Source: Qipengyuania citrea
Lineage (GTDB): Bacteria > Pseudomonadota > Alphaproteobacteria > Sphingomonadales > Sphingomonadaceae
Assembly (NCBI RefSeq): GCF_024171405.1
Contig: NZ_JALJZT010000002.1
Location: 2,232,001 to 2,296,000 of the forward strand
DNA length: 64,000 nucleotides
Direction: 5' to 3'
The translations under genes were made by a program, and so were the position numbers. How positions within the stretch are numbered: position 1 is the stretch's first letter; every line of letters begins with the position of its first letter. Shown here piece after piece: positions 16,348 through 24,782 of this stretch. The notes beneath the pieces are model-generated. The model was not told the origin of the DNA. It saw nothing but the letters and a program-made list of their open reading frames with translations, and ran no database searches.

Positions 16348-18707
16348 CAGTGCCTCCGGATGCCGAAGGTGACGAACCGCCCGATCGGCGAATAATTGGT
16401 TGAATCATAGGGTGTGTCGGTCGGCCCAGTCTGGCCGAGCGTTTCGGGTTCGTCGTCGAACAGGTTCTGGATCGTGAGCGAGATTTCGAGGCCTGGTTCG
16501 CGGCCCTCACCGCGAACAATTTCATAGCTCAGGCCGAGATCGACCGTGGCGCTGGGCGAAAGGCGGCGCTCTTCCTCGAAGCGGCGGTCGCGCAGCGCGC
16601 CGATATAGTTGGCGGCGATATTGGCCGCGAACCCGCCAGACTGATAGCGTGCCGTACCTCGCGCACGGTAGCGTGGTGGATTGAAAACCGTTCCGGCGAG
16701 CTGAACCTCGGGCAGATCGGGCGTGACCTGTTGCTGGCTATCGAGAAAACTGCCCGAGAGATCGAAGGAAAGTGACTGTTCGTCGCCCAGGTTCTGGTTC
16801 CAGGCGATCCTCGCATCCACGCCTTCGATGGCCCAAACCGCAACGTTTCTGTTCCGGTTGTCGACAAAGGCGGCAACATTGGCGGGATCGTAGGGGGAGC
16901 CCGAGAAGTTTTCGAGACCGAAAAGCGATCCAGCAATGAGCTCGGATAAAGTTGTCGGATCGGGAGAGAAATCGATCAGGTTTGCAAACCCCGGGTCGCG
17001 GAAAGCAGCCGCAATCGAGCCCGCAATCGGTCGCACCACCCGGTCTTGATAGCGAATGTCGTACCAGGTGGCCGAAAACGTCAGTTCGGGAATGGCGACC
17101 GGCTGCAGTTCCACACCCGCGGTCCAGCTGCGCGCGCGTTCCGATGTCACGTCCGGATTGCCGCCGCTTGTGAAAAACACCGTGTCGGACCCCGTTCCGG
17201 CGCCGAATACGGCCGCTGGCAGCAGAATGGTCTGGTAGGGTATGAAACGCTGAAAGAGGGTCGGAGCCTTGAACGAGCGCGCCCAGCTGCCGCGCAAAGT
17301 CAGCCCTTCGACCGGTGCGTAGCTTAAGCCAAAGCGCGGCGTTGTCTGTTGATCGAGGCCTGGATAATCTTCGTGACGCGCCGCCGCCGAAAGGGTCAGT
17401 TCGGCGACTCCATCGATTGCATTGCGCGGCGAAACGACCGGCAAGAAGAGTTCGCCATAGGCAAAACGCGCGCGCTGCGTCTTGTCGAAAGCGATCAGTA
17501 AATTTCCCGCTTCGCTGCGGCTGAAATCGAGCGTGTTGTTTCGCAGACCCGCACCGACAGCGAGACGCGCCTCGCCTCCGGGGAGCGTGAACAGCGGACC
17601 CTCCAAACCCGCTTCGAGTGAGAAGACCTCGTTGCAAAAACATCCCTCGGTTACGCTCGAAGATCCATCCTGCAGCGCGAAGGCGGTCCGGTAGTGCGTC
17701 CGGTCGCGCCCAAACACTCCCAGCACTGTTGCCTGCCAGTCTCCTGCGACGTCGAATTTCAGTGACGGGGCGAGCGTATAGGATTCCACCTCGGGGTCGG
17801 CTTCCGATCGAAATGCCGATGATGCGGCCACGAGCGTTGAGCTTCGGCTTGAATAAAGCGCGTCGATACTGGCCTCGAGGCCTGGCGCGAGTTCATGATG
17901 CCCCGAAAGCGTAACGGCATGGCGTTGCTGCGAGGGGAAGAGCGTGGTCTCCGGATCAAGCGAGCTTGCATAGGAGCGCTGGCCAGCCTCGATCGCCGAA
18001 TTGTTTGCAAAATCGTAAGCGACGAAGAACCCGCCCCCGCTCCAGCGCGTGCCCGCCACTATATCGGCCTGCTGGCGGAAATTGCCGCCATCTGTGCTTG
18101 CGCCGATCTGCGCGGATGTCGTGATGCCTTCAAAATCGCGGCGAAGGATTACATTGACCACGCCCGCGACGGCATCTGAACCGTAGAGGGCCGAGGCTCC
18201 GTCCGGAACGACTTCGATCCGGTCGACCGCCGCGAGCGGGATGGATGAAATGTCGACCCCTGCAAAAGCGGAATCATAGGGTAGCCGGTGGCCGTTGAGG
18301 AGTGTCAGCGTCGCATCTGGTCCGAGACCGCGCAGATTTGCGCTTGAGGCCGAGTTTACGTTGCTGTTGGCGAACCCTGCGCCTGATCCAATACCTGGAT
18401 TTTGCCCGCCGGAAAAGTTCTGCGGAAGTGTCCGGATCGCTTCGCCCAGATCGATCTGGCCCGCTTCGACGATCGCCTCGCGGTCGAGCGAAATTGTATC
18501 GCCAATGATCCGGGCGCCCCGGATCCGCGTTCCTGTAACGACGATCGCGTTGTCCCCGCTGGCGACATCCGGGCGATCGTCCTGCACTTCATCGACTTCC
18601 CTCTGGGGCGGCCCTGCGGATTGGGCGAGAAGCGGCGAAGAAAAGCCTGTCAGGGCGGTTCCTGCCAAGAGCGCCGTAATGGTCCGGATTGTCGATTGCA
18701 TTGTCAT
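16344..18707 (-). CDS. TonB-dependent outer-membrane receptor of the lasso cluster
   Basis: The 787-aa product has a signal peptide (cleavage after SSPLLAQ, about residue 29) and a plug domain with the motifs IVVTGTRI, NLRGLGPDATLTLLNGHR and RIEVVPDGASALYGSDAVAGVVNVIL. A 22-strand barrel follows, ending in an aromatic residue (RRHW). In astexin-type clusters such a receptor is thought to take up the lasso peptide before cleavage by the isopeptidase; that role is inferred from position. It is translated just ahead of the isopeptidase gene with a four-base overlap and lies 123 bases downstream of the sigma-factor gene on the same strand. Confidence 0.92.
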   Translation of the reverse strand: MTMQSTIRTITALLAGTALTGFSSPLLAQSAGPPQREVDEVQDDRPDVASGDNAIVVTGTRIRGARIIGDTISLDREAIVEAGQIDLGEAIRTLPQNFSGGQNPGIGSGAGFANSNVNSASSANLRGLGPDATLTLLNGHRLPYDSAFAGVDISSIPLAAVDRIEVVPDGASALYGSDAVAGVVNVILRRDFEGITTSAQIGASTDGGNFRQQADIVAGTRWSGGGFFVAYDFANNSAIEAGQRSYASSLDPETTLFPSQQRHAVTLSGHHELAPGLEASIDALYSSRSSTLVAASSAFRSEADPEVESYTLAPSLKFDVAGDWQATVLGVFGRDRTHYRTAFALQDGSSSVTEGCFCNEVFSLEAGLEGPLFTLPGGEARLAVGAGLRNNTLDFSRSEAGNLLIAFDKTQRARFAYGELFLPVVSPRNAIDGVAELTLSAAARHEDYPGLDQQTTPRFGLSYAPVEGLTLRGSWARSFKAPTLFQRFIPYQTILLPAAVFGAGTGSDTVFFTSGGNPDVTSERARSWTAGVELQPVAIPELTFSATWYDIRYQDRVVRPIAGSIAAAFRDPGFANLIDFSPDPTTLSELIAGSLFGLENFSGSPYDPANVAAFVDNRNRNVAVWAIEGVDARIAWNQNLGDEQSLSFDLSGSFLDSQQQVTPDLPEVQLAGTVFNPPRYRARGTARYQSGGFAANIAANYIGALRDRRFEEERRLSPSATVDLGLSYEIVRGEGREPGLEISLTIQNLFDDEPETLGQTGPTDTPYDSTNYSPIGRFVTFGIRRHW

Positions 18708-18830
18708 CTCCCTGATCTGTTGCGATTATGTCGCCACAGGGAATGACGCAGGCATTCACGAGCACCTTAGTTTCAAATGAAATTAAATTTGCAAGGCCTG
18801 ATCTTTGCGCGGTAGATCTGTCGCGCTCAT

Positions 18831-19412
18831 TCAGGCCCGATCAGCGAAAACCGTGCGAAGATGCGCGAGCGCTTTCATCATGTGATAATCGACTGTCGGC
18901 AGCGCGATGCCCAGCTCTTGGTGGATCTGACGGTAGGATTTTTTCTCGAAGCGGTTCATCCTGAAGATGCCCGCCGTTTTCTCGGGCAACTGCTCCAACG
19001 CGGTCTCGAAGCGCCCGGTCGTCTCTTCCACCTCAATTCTGTCTTCCTGCTTGGCGCAGCACGGCGCATCGGTGTTTTCGACCAGTGGCACCGTCTTGAT
19101 ACGGCATTTCTGTCTGCGGGCTTCATCGACCAGCAGGTTGCGAGCGATCCGGAACAGAAACCCTGCCGGGTTCCGGAGATCTGTCAATTGCGGGCTGGTC
19201 GCTGCGCGCACGAAAACGTCCTGCACCAGATCGCGGGCTCGCTCATTACCGACGCGGCGCGAAAAATAGGCAAGCAGGCATGCGCTCTCTCGGCGGTACA
19301 GGGTGTCGAGCGGGCAGGGCGAGCTAACCCGAACATGTGGTGCCGGATATCGCGCCACAGAGTTCGATAGTCGATGATCGTCTCGCCGGGTGTCGGCAGA
19401 AAGCTGGTTCAT
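18831..19412 (-). CDS. ECF sigma factor (FecI-like)
   Basis: The 193-aa product has the two sigma-70 regions of extracytoplasmic-function factors: region 2 (ARDLVQDVFVRA, NPAGFLFRIARNLLVDEARR) and region 4 (LEQLPEKTAGIFRMNRFEKKSYRQIHQELGIALPTVDYHMMKALAHL). The ATG at 19412 is the only plausible start near region 2. It lies upstream of, and in the same direction as, the TonB-receptor and isopeptidase genes. Usually a FecR anti-sigma gene would lie between; none is present here, so signal transduction from the receptor must differ or the factor acts constitutively. Confidence 0.87.
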   Translation of the reverse strand: MNQLSADTRRDDHRLSNSVARYPAPHVRVSSPCPLDTLYRRESACLLAYFSRRVGNERARDLVQDVFVRAATSPQLTDLRNPAGFLFRIARNLLVDEARRQKCRIKTVPLVENTDAPCCAKQEDRIEVEETTGRFETALEQLPEKTAGIFRMNRFEKKSYRQIHQELGIALPTVDYHMMKALAHLRTVFADRA

Positions 19413-19803
19413 GCAATGGGCTGGGAGGCAACCGCAATCGGCGCTCGTCATTGCAAGCCGAGTGCGGGATCCAGTACTGTGCCGCCGTTCAGGACGTATC
19501 GACGTCCCTTGACCGGTTGGGCCGCCGGGCCTTGAGCGGACCGGCGTGCATGATGGCTGGCGGAAATATCCACGCGGTCGGTGCCAGAGTTTCGAACCGC
19601 GCGGGTCGAATGTGCCCAAGACAAAAGCAGCTTGCAAGGGGCAAGTGCCTCCATTTTCGAGGCAGCATGATAGGCGCTCGGCACTGCGGTCGCGCCGATA
19701 TAGGGCGCTCACATGCCCACTACTGGGGAGGGCTCCTCCGCATGCTTGGAATGTCCGCTGTTATCCCGCGGCGCTAGCCATCCGAGCCGAAAGGAGGTGC
19801 TCT
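19413..19803. other. Divergent regulatory region between sigma gene and fseA-like gene
   Basis: No gene is supported here; the open frames that cross it lack conservation. It should contain the promoters of both divergent genes. The clearest element is the perfect dyad GGACGT-ATCG-ACGTCC at 19492-19507, a candidate operator, plus a weaker GGAG/CTCC repeat near 19730. A canonical tra/lux box was not found. Confidence 0.4.
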
Positions 19804-20599
19804 ATGGCTCAATCATCCGCCGACGATACTGGTACAGGCGACTTCGATTTTTCGGACTTCGCGCAGGAATTCCTGCGACGCAATCCGGCCTACAAGGATC
19901 AATATGCCGGACTTCATGTGCGCGATACCGGCGACAAGAAACCATCCGCCGCGCAGCGAATGGCTCGGTCATGGGGCCTAGAATTTCCCGTTCGATCCGA
20001 GTGTTTCGGCCGCAGACAGCCCGGCGATCTGGAGAAGCGATGCGAACGCAAGCGTCGTTATCGTGGCTGGCGGCGCCCGGGACCTTGCCGGAATCAGAGG
20101 CACATTGGCTGAGTGCAAGGTGATTGCCCAGCACGAGAACGATGCCGGACAGCACATGGTGGTTTCCGATACGCGAAATCGTCACCGCGTCCTGTTGGCG
20201 CGCGAGCCATCTCCCGGCATTGATGGCTATGTCGTCCCCGACGATGCCGATCTTGGTGTCCGCGTAGCAGCTCTCAGTGAATTCCACCGGTCGAAAGAGG
20301 GCGCGGCGACAAAGGCGCACCATCGGCTCCTCAAGCCATCTGCTTACAAACGCTACAGGCTGAGCATCCTGCTTGCCATTCTCGATCTGCTCGAAGACGC
20401 TTCACCCAAGCAGGTGACATTGCAAGAGCTCGCCAAGGCACTGATCTATCCAGGCCTCAAAGCGGGCCGCGCGATCGACTGGAAAACATCATCGCATCGC
20501 CGGCAGACACAGCGCCTCGTCGCCGAAGCGCATCGCATGGCGGCTGAGGGTTATCGTGAATTGCTCAATCCCTCACGGGGCAAGCGTTGTGCGAATTAA
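19804..20599 (+). CDS. fseA: FseA-like DUF6499/DUF2285 protein made by +1 frameshift
   Basis: Two frames encode one family protein. The first (19804-20112, 102 aa if unshifted) starts after a very strong AAGGAGGTG and carries a DUF6499-type block (FAQEFLRRNPAYKDQYA) and MARSWGLEF. The family sequence then continues only in the +1 frame from CCG at 19988: PFDPSVSAADSPAIWRSDA, ending with a clear DUF2285 C-terminus (WKTSSHRRQTQRLVAEAHRMAAEGYRELL) and TAA at 20597-20599. The joined protein is about 264 aa. In Mesorhizobium ICEMlSymR7A the homologous msi172/msi171 pair is fused by tRNA-Phe slippage and activates the excisionase gene. A one-base insertion (pseudogene or sequencing error) is the alternative. 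Confidence 0.78.
19981..19990 (+). promoter_or_regulatory. Putative +1 programmed frameshift site (GAA TTT CCC G)
   Basis: In the first frame the codons are GAA (19981), TTT (19984), CCC (19987), GTT (19990). If tRNA-Phe slips one base forward from TTT to the overlapping TTC (19985-19987), the next codon is CCG (19988) and translation continues in the frame that carries the DUF2285 domain. The +1 frame has a TAG at 19979-19981, so the shift must occur after this point. UUU-to-UUC slippage is the mechanism reported for FseA. Confidence 0.7.
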
Positions 20600-20879
20600 C
20601 TGGCGTCGAAATCGTATTCGCCCGGCTGGCCTACCAGTCACAGGCCAGACGACTATCAGGCCTACGTCCTTGCAAAGACTTCCCAAATTCGCTGAAGTCG
20701 TTATGCCTCTCCTTGTGGCGCGATCTGCATCTCGCGACCGACGCCGCAAGGAACCCGACCTTCGGGGGCGCAACTGCAGCAGCCGGAACCGGTGCAATGG
20801 AAGCGCCGGGACTGGCCACCAGCAGGCGATCGGACGGCGGCGTGTTGGATAGCGCCCTGCCGATCGGACGGGCAGGGCT

Positions 20880-21632
20880 ATGCAGGCTTATTTCGCGGAG
20901 GAATTCGCATCCGAACTGGTCAATGTCCAGTCAGACGGGGAACTCGACCAGGCGCTGAAGCAAGTCTCTCGGCGGCTTGGCTTCGATCACTTCGCCTTGA
21001 GCCTCGAGCTTCGTTCAGGATCGCGCGACGCTCCCGGTTTGCTCCTGCATGATTATCCCGACGAATGGGCCAAGGTGTATGTCGGGTTCGATCTGGCCGG
21101 ACAGGATCCGGTCCGGCGAGCCTGCGACAAGTCGTTTGTCGGCTTTGCGTGGGGCTCACTGGGCGAACTGATCCCGCTAACTCGCGGTGATCGCCAGATG
21201 CTGGCGGTGGGGCGCGAATGCGGAATCGGTGATGGCTACACTGTCCCGCGACATTTGCCCGGTCTTGCGCGCGGAACGTGTACATTTGCGGTCTGCCCCG
21301 ACCGAGACCTGCCACATAGTCGCTTCTCGGTCGCAGAAATGGTCGGTACGCTCGCACTGAGCTGTGCACTGGGACTGGGCTCAGCTCAATCCGACGAATC
21401 CGTGCCTGTCCTGAGCGACCGGCAGCGCGAATGTCTTCTGTGGATCGCACGAGGCAAGACCTCAGCCGAGACGGCCATGATCCTTGGGATTGCGACCGAA
21501 ACAGTAATCCAGCATCTCAAAATGGCGCGAGAACGCTATCAGGTTCACTGTAAGCAATCTTTGATCGTTTCGGCGCTGTTCGATGGTCTGATCGGGTTTT
21601 CCGATATCATCCGATGGCGCGATGCGGGATGA
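20880..21632 (+). CDS. LuxR-family quorum-sensing regulator
   Basis: The 250-aa protein has an N-terminal autoinducer-binding domain and a C-terminal LuxR helix-turn-helix. The conserved acyl-homoserine-lactone pocket residues are present (Trp and Tyr in DEWAKVYVGFD, Asp-Pro in GQDPVRR, Trp in FAWGSL, and a Gly in GDGYTVP). The HTH is LSDRQRECLLWIARGKTSAETAMILGI with TVIQHLKMAR. It follows the fseA-like gene by 280 bases in the same direction; the LuxI gene lies 3.1 kb downstream beyond a mer operon. It probably binds the signal made by that LuxI. Confidence 0.9.
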   Translation: MQAYFAEEFASELVNVQSDGELDQALKQVSRRLGFDHFALSLELRSGSRDAPGLLLHDYPDEWAKVYVGFDLAGQDPVRRACDKSFVGFAWGSLGELIPLTRGDRQMLAVGRECGIGDGYTVPRHLPGLARGTCTFAVCPDRDLPHSRFSVAEMVGTLALSCALGLGSAQSDESVPVLSDRQRECLLWIARGKTSAETAMILGIATETVIQHLKMARERYQVHCKQSLIVSALFDGLIGFSDIIRWRDAG

Positions 21633-21786
21633 TTGGCGAAACAGAAGCTCTAAGGCCGGAACCTCTCGGAGGCCGTCAATTGCTGACCATCAAGCTCGAT
21701 GGAAAGTGAATATTCTACGCCCCAAACCATGCAAGCAGCTAACGTCTTCACCAGAAGCCGACGATCAACAGCTGGTATCGAGCAGA

Positions 21787-23145
21787 TTACAGCATGGACC
21801 CTAAATCCGAGCCAACCGAGGGGTAGGCCGCGACCAATTTCTTCAGATCTCGAGTTGTCAGTGACAGCCTCATTGCAAGGCCGAAGAAATTGATAATCTC
21901 CCCGTATTCGGGTCCAAACAGATGCGCGCCGAGGATAGTGTCGGTGTCTTTATCGATGATAATTCTGGTGGCAGCACAGGTCTCGCCAACGCGAAGATTG
22001 GAATACCAATTGCCTGTGTCGTTTTCCGCGACGCGGATATTGTGACCGGCTTCCTCTGCTTCTTCTTCGAGCATTCCGACGCGGGTTAATTCCGGAATTG
22101 TAAACACAGCGCTGGGCACGCCGCGATAGTCTGGCTTGGTCTGATTGCCCTTGAGCATGTTGGAGGCAGCGACCTTGCCTTCGAATACTGCGACAGGTGT
22201 CAACGGAGGCCCGTGCGTGTTGGCCGCATCGCCTGCGGCGTAGATTTTCGGGTTGGACAGGCTCTGCAAATATTCATTGACTGCTATTCCCTTGTCTCCC
22301 GCCTCGATATTGGCAGCGCTCAGGTTCAGGCGATCGATTTCAGGCACGCGTCCCGCACCGTGCACGACCAGATCGGCGTGCAAGTCTTCGGTTTCACCAT
22401 TCTTTTCGACAGTGACGATGAATTCGACGCCGTCAGTGGCGATCGATTTCAGCGATGTACGCCGACGCAATCCCACCCCAATTTCCTCGCCTCGTGCTAC
22501 AAGCTTTTCAGCGAGGTTTGTGTCAAAGGCCTTCAATGGCCTGTCACCGCGATCAATGATCTGCACCTCGCTGCCAGCTCGTGCAGCGATATGACCGAAC
22601 TCGAACGAGACGAACCCGCCGCCGATAAACAATATACGCTTCGGGAGGGCGTCCATCCGCATGAATTCGGTGCTGTTGGTGAGGTGTTCGGCACCTGGAA
22701 CATCCACCGGGCGGGGCTTGGCGCCAGTAGCGATCAGGATATGGTTGGCTTGAAACCGCCCTTGGCCCTCGATTTCGATCGTGTCTTCGCCAGCAAATTG
22801 CGCCGTCCCGTGAAGCGTGGTGACGCCGTTACTGTCGAGACCGCCCTCGATCTTCTCGGGCATTCTGTCGGTAAAGCTCTGAGCGAAGGCGATGAGATCA
22901 GGCCAGTTGATCGCGATATCATTCGGTTCAATACCCTTGCCCTGCATCAGCCGAGCTCCATCGATGATTTCGGCGCCTCGCCGCAGCATCTTTTTGGGGT
23001 CGCAGCCGCGCAGCGCGCAGGTGCCGCCATAGGGAAGTTCGTCAACCACTGCGACCGACCAACCCGCAGCGGCGCATTTGTTCGCGGCATTCACCGCCGC
23101 CATTCCGACGCCGAGTACGATAAGATCGAAGCTGCGTTCGTTCAT
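21787..23145 (-). CDS. merA: MerA-like FAD/NAD(P) disulfide oxidoreductase
   Basis: This 452-aa flavoprotein is last in the mer operon and would reduce Hg(II) to Hg(0). It has the FAD-binding start (DLIVLGVGMAAVNAA), the redox-active pair in GGTCALRGC (Cys43, Cys48), and a NAD(P)-binding block (ILFIGGGFVSFEFG). It differs from classical MerA: no N-terminal HMA domain, and no C-terminal vicinal Cys pair (it ends AAYPSVGSDLGSML). The His of the related glutathione reductases is a Tyr here, as in MerA. The start at MNERSFD follows the GDCCVxC gene closely. Assignment as mercuric reductase rests on operon context. Confidence 0.7.
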   Translation of the reverse strand: MNERSFDLIVLGVGMAAVNAANKCAAAGWSVAVVDELPYGGTCALRGCDPKKMLRRGAEIIDGARLMQGKGIEPNDIAINWPDLIAFAQSFTDRMPEKIEGGLDSNGVTTLHGTAQFAGEDTIEIEGQGRFQANHILIATGAKPRPVDVPGAEHLTNSTEFMRMDALPKRILFIGGGFVSFEFGHIAARAGSEVQIIDRGDRPLKAFDTNLAEKLVARGEEIGVGLRRRTSLKSIATDGVEFIVTVEKNGETEDLHADLVVHGAGRVPEIDRLNLSAANIEAGDKGIAVNEYLQSLSNPKIYAAGDAANTHGPPLTPVAVFEGKVAASNMLKGNQTKPDYRGVPSAVFTIPELTRVGMLEEEAEEAGHNIRVAENDTGNWYSNLRVGETCAATRIIIDKDTDTILGAHLFGPEYGEIINFFGLAMRLSLTTRDLKKLVAAYPSVGSDLGSML

Positions 23146-23155
23146 GTCATTGACC

Positions 23156-23374
23156 TCAGCAGCATTCAACGCTTGTGCCGTTGGCACGCGCTTCTTGAAT
23201 TGGCGGGCAAGGCACTGTGCCGAACGAACAGAAGACACAGCAGTCGCCGGCATTGGGTTTCAGCTTCATTCCGCAGCCCTTGCAGTCGTAGAAAAACCAG
23301 CATGCGTCGGTCGGCATGGTTTCGATTTCCTGGTGGCCGCACTGAGGGCACGTGATCGTGGATTGTAATTCCAT
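23156..23374 (-). CDS. GDCCVxC-domain small Cys-rich protein of the mer operon
   Basis: The 72-aa protein has many cysteines: an N-terminal CPQCG zinc-ribbon-like pair, CKGCG, the namesake GDCCVFC, and a C-terminal CC. It should bind soft metals, perhaps delivering Hg(II) to the reductase. The ATG overlaps the merP stop by one base (TGATG on the minus strand), so it is translated with merP. Family members are typically seen next to merT/merP in alphaproteobacteria. Confidence 0.85.
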   Translation of the reverse strand: MELQSTITCPQCGHQEIETMPTDACWFFYDCKGCGMKLKPNAGDCCVFCSFGTVPCPPIQEARANGTSVECC

Positions 23375-23721
23375 CAGAGGCCGGTCCCGCTAAATTGTGT
23401 TTGGGCGGGATAGCCTACCTCGGTCGAAGCAGTAGCGATGTCGCGCATGGTGGTTTTGGCAGGATCGAAATGCGCTGTAGCAGTCTTGGCTTCGTAATCG
23501 ATTGTCACATCATGCACACCTGCAACGCCTTCCATTGCGCGCCGCACCGTGATCGGACAGGTCGCGCAGGTCATATTTTCAACCGCGAAGCTTGCCGTTT
23601 GCAGCGTTTCAGCACTTTGAGCGGTTTTCTCGTTCGAGGACTGCGGCATGAGCGTCGCTGCCCCAATGCCTGCTCCGGCGATGGCCAATCCGGCAGCAAC
23701 GGCAATCATTGTTTTTTTCAT
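23374..23721 (-). CDS. merP: Periplasmic mercury-binding protein MerP
   Basis: MerP traps Hg(II) in the periplasm and hands it to MerT. The 115-aa protein starts with a signal peptide (MKKTMIAVAAGLAIAGAGIG), has a linker of about 40 residues, and ends in an HMA domain with NMTCATCPITVRRAM, where the two Cys of CATC bind mercury. The start at MKKTM is chosen over an upstream frame extension that overlaps merT. It lies 11 bases downstream of merT. Confidence 0.9.
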   Translation of the reverse strand: MKKTMIAVAAGLAIAGAGIGAATLMPQSSNEKTAQSAETLQTASFAVENMTCATCPITVRRAMEGVAGVHDVTIDYEAKTATAHFDPAKTTMRDIATASTEVGYPAQTQFSGTGL

Positions 23722-23732
23722 CCGTCTAACTC

Positions 23733-24095
23733 CTAATAAAAATGCGGCGCCCACCAATCGACCGTGGCCGAGGCAGCAACCAAGGCGGTTGCCAGCCACA
23801 GGGCGCTTTTTAGGATCGGGCTCGCTTCAGGACGCGCGCAATATGTACTGTCCTCACAAGTCTCGACTTTTCGGGAATGGACATGCCAAAATCCAAGGCC
23901 CAGACAAGCGACCGCTACGGCAATAAAAATCCACTTATAGGGTTCGAGCGCGGTCAGATTGCCGATCCACGCGCCACTGACGCCGAGGCTCAACAGGAGC
24001 AGCGGAGCAATGCAGCAGGAGGCTGCAAAAACCGCACTTAATGCGCCACCGCTCGCCAACAATCTCTGGGAGGTCTTTTGCGTTTGATCGGCCAT
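23733..24095 (-). CDS. merT: Mercuric ion transporter MerT
   Basis: MerT is the inner-membrane Hg(II) importer. The 120-aa protein has three membrane helices; the first carries the vicinal pair in ASCCIAPLLLLSLGVSGAW, and the cytoplasmic loop has a second pair (TCEDSTYC). The start is the ATG at 24095 (MADQTQKT); an upstream ATG would run through the operator. It is the first gene of the operon and is driven from the MerR-type promoter at 24103-24133. Confidence 0.92.
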   Translation of the reverse strand: MADQTQKTSQRLLASGGALSAVFAASCCIAPLLLLSLGVSGAWIGNLTALEPYKWIFIAVAVACLGLGFWHVHSRKVETCEDSTYCARPEASPILKSALWLATALVAASATVDWWAPHFY

Positions 24096-24102
24096 GGAGT
24101 TC

Positions 24103-24133
24103 AATATAATCTCTGTAGTCACTACAGGTTCAA
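24103..24133 (-). promoter_or_regulatory. merT promoter with MerR operator
   Basis: On the minus strand a -35 TTGAAC (24133-24128) and a -10 TATATT (24108-24103) are separated by 19 bases. The spacer holds the perfect dyad CTGTAGT-G-ACTACAG (24113-24127). The 19-base spacer is the hallmark of promoters that MerR-family activators switch on by untwisting DNA when metal binds. Confidence 0.88.
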
Positions 24134-24154
24134 GCACAAATTGGCACGCGGCAT

Positions 24155-24580
24155 ATGACGACATCAAAAATGATCAAGCGAGGCGAACTGGCCAATCGGT
24201 CAGGCTGCAACCTTGAGACCATTCGCTATTATGAAAAGATCGGTCTGCTGAAGCCGCCCGAGCGCACGGCCAGCGGGCACAGGCTCTATTCGCGCGATGA
24301 CCAAGCGCGGCTTGGTTTCATCCTGCGTGGCCGTGATCTCGGCTTCTCGATCGGAGAGCTCAAGAGTCTGCTCACTCTCGTCGATTCTCACGACTACAGC
24401 TGTGGTGAGGTTTTAGAGTTGACTGACGGCCATCTAGCGAGCGTTCGGCAGAAAATTATTGACCTGAAGAAGCTCGAGCGAACGCTTGCCGATGTCTCGG
24501 CTCAGTGCGACGGCGGCGACGTTCCCGAGTGCCCCATCATCGACGCGCTTTACGGGCATAAGGTCGTTGTGCCCAATTGA
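24155..24580 (+). CDS. merR: Mercury-responsive regulator MerR
   Basis: The 141-aa protein has the MerR-type HTH (IKRGELANRSGCNLETIRYYEKIGLLKPPERTASGHRLY) and the dimer helix. Three cysteines are in the places used for Hg(II): SCGEV near residue 88, and the pair in QCDGGDVPECP near residues 120-128. It is divergent from merT and should bind the dyad at 24113-24127, repressing without mercury and activating with it. Confidence 0.93.
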   Translation: MTTSKMIKRGELANRSGCNLETIRYYEKIGLLKPPERTASGHRLYSRDDQARLGFILRGRDLGFSIGELKSLLTLVDSHDYSCGEVLELTDGHLASVRQKIIDLKKLERTLADVSAQCDGGDVPECPIIDALYGHKVVVPN

Positions 24581-24782
24581 GGTTTCACGTCGCCAAGGCC
24601 CGTAAATTGGCTGATTTAAGATTTGAAGAGAGGAACAGAACAGAGCGAGCTCGCCGGTGCGACTGCGTCCGATGACACGATTATGAGCACCCCAAAGTCG
24701 CAGCATCCCCAGTTCTTGGTATGTCTGCGATCGCCCCGATCTGGTGAAAGGCGACCTGTCTTCAAATCGCCAGGTAGCCGCC

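Noticed and set aside
20600-20700. Further coding after the fseA-like TAA stop in the same frame (ending DDYQAYVLAKTSQIR)
   Set aside because: It looks protein-like but is short, follows a stop, and has no start or ribosome site; could be a remnant, not supported as a gene.
24755-24776. ACCTG...CAGGT inverted repeat before luxI as a lux box
   Set aside because: The arms are right but the spacer is 12 bases instead of the usual 10, and it overlaps the possible start region, so it is too weak to call.
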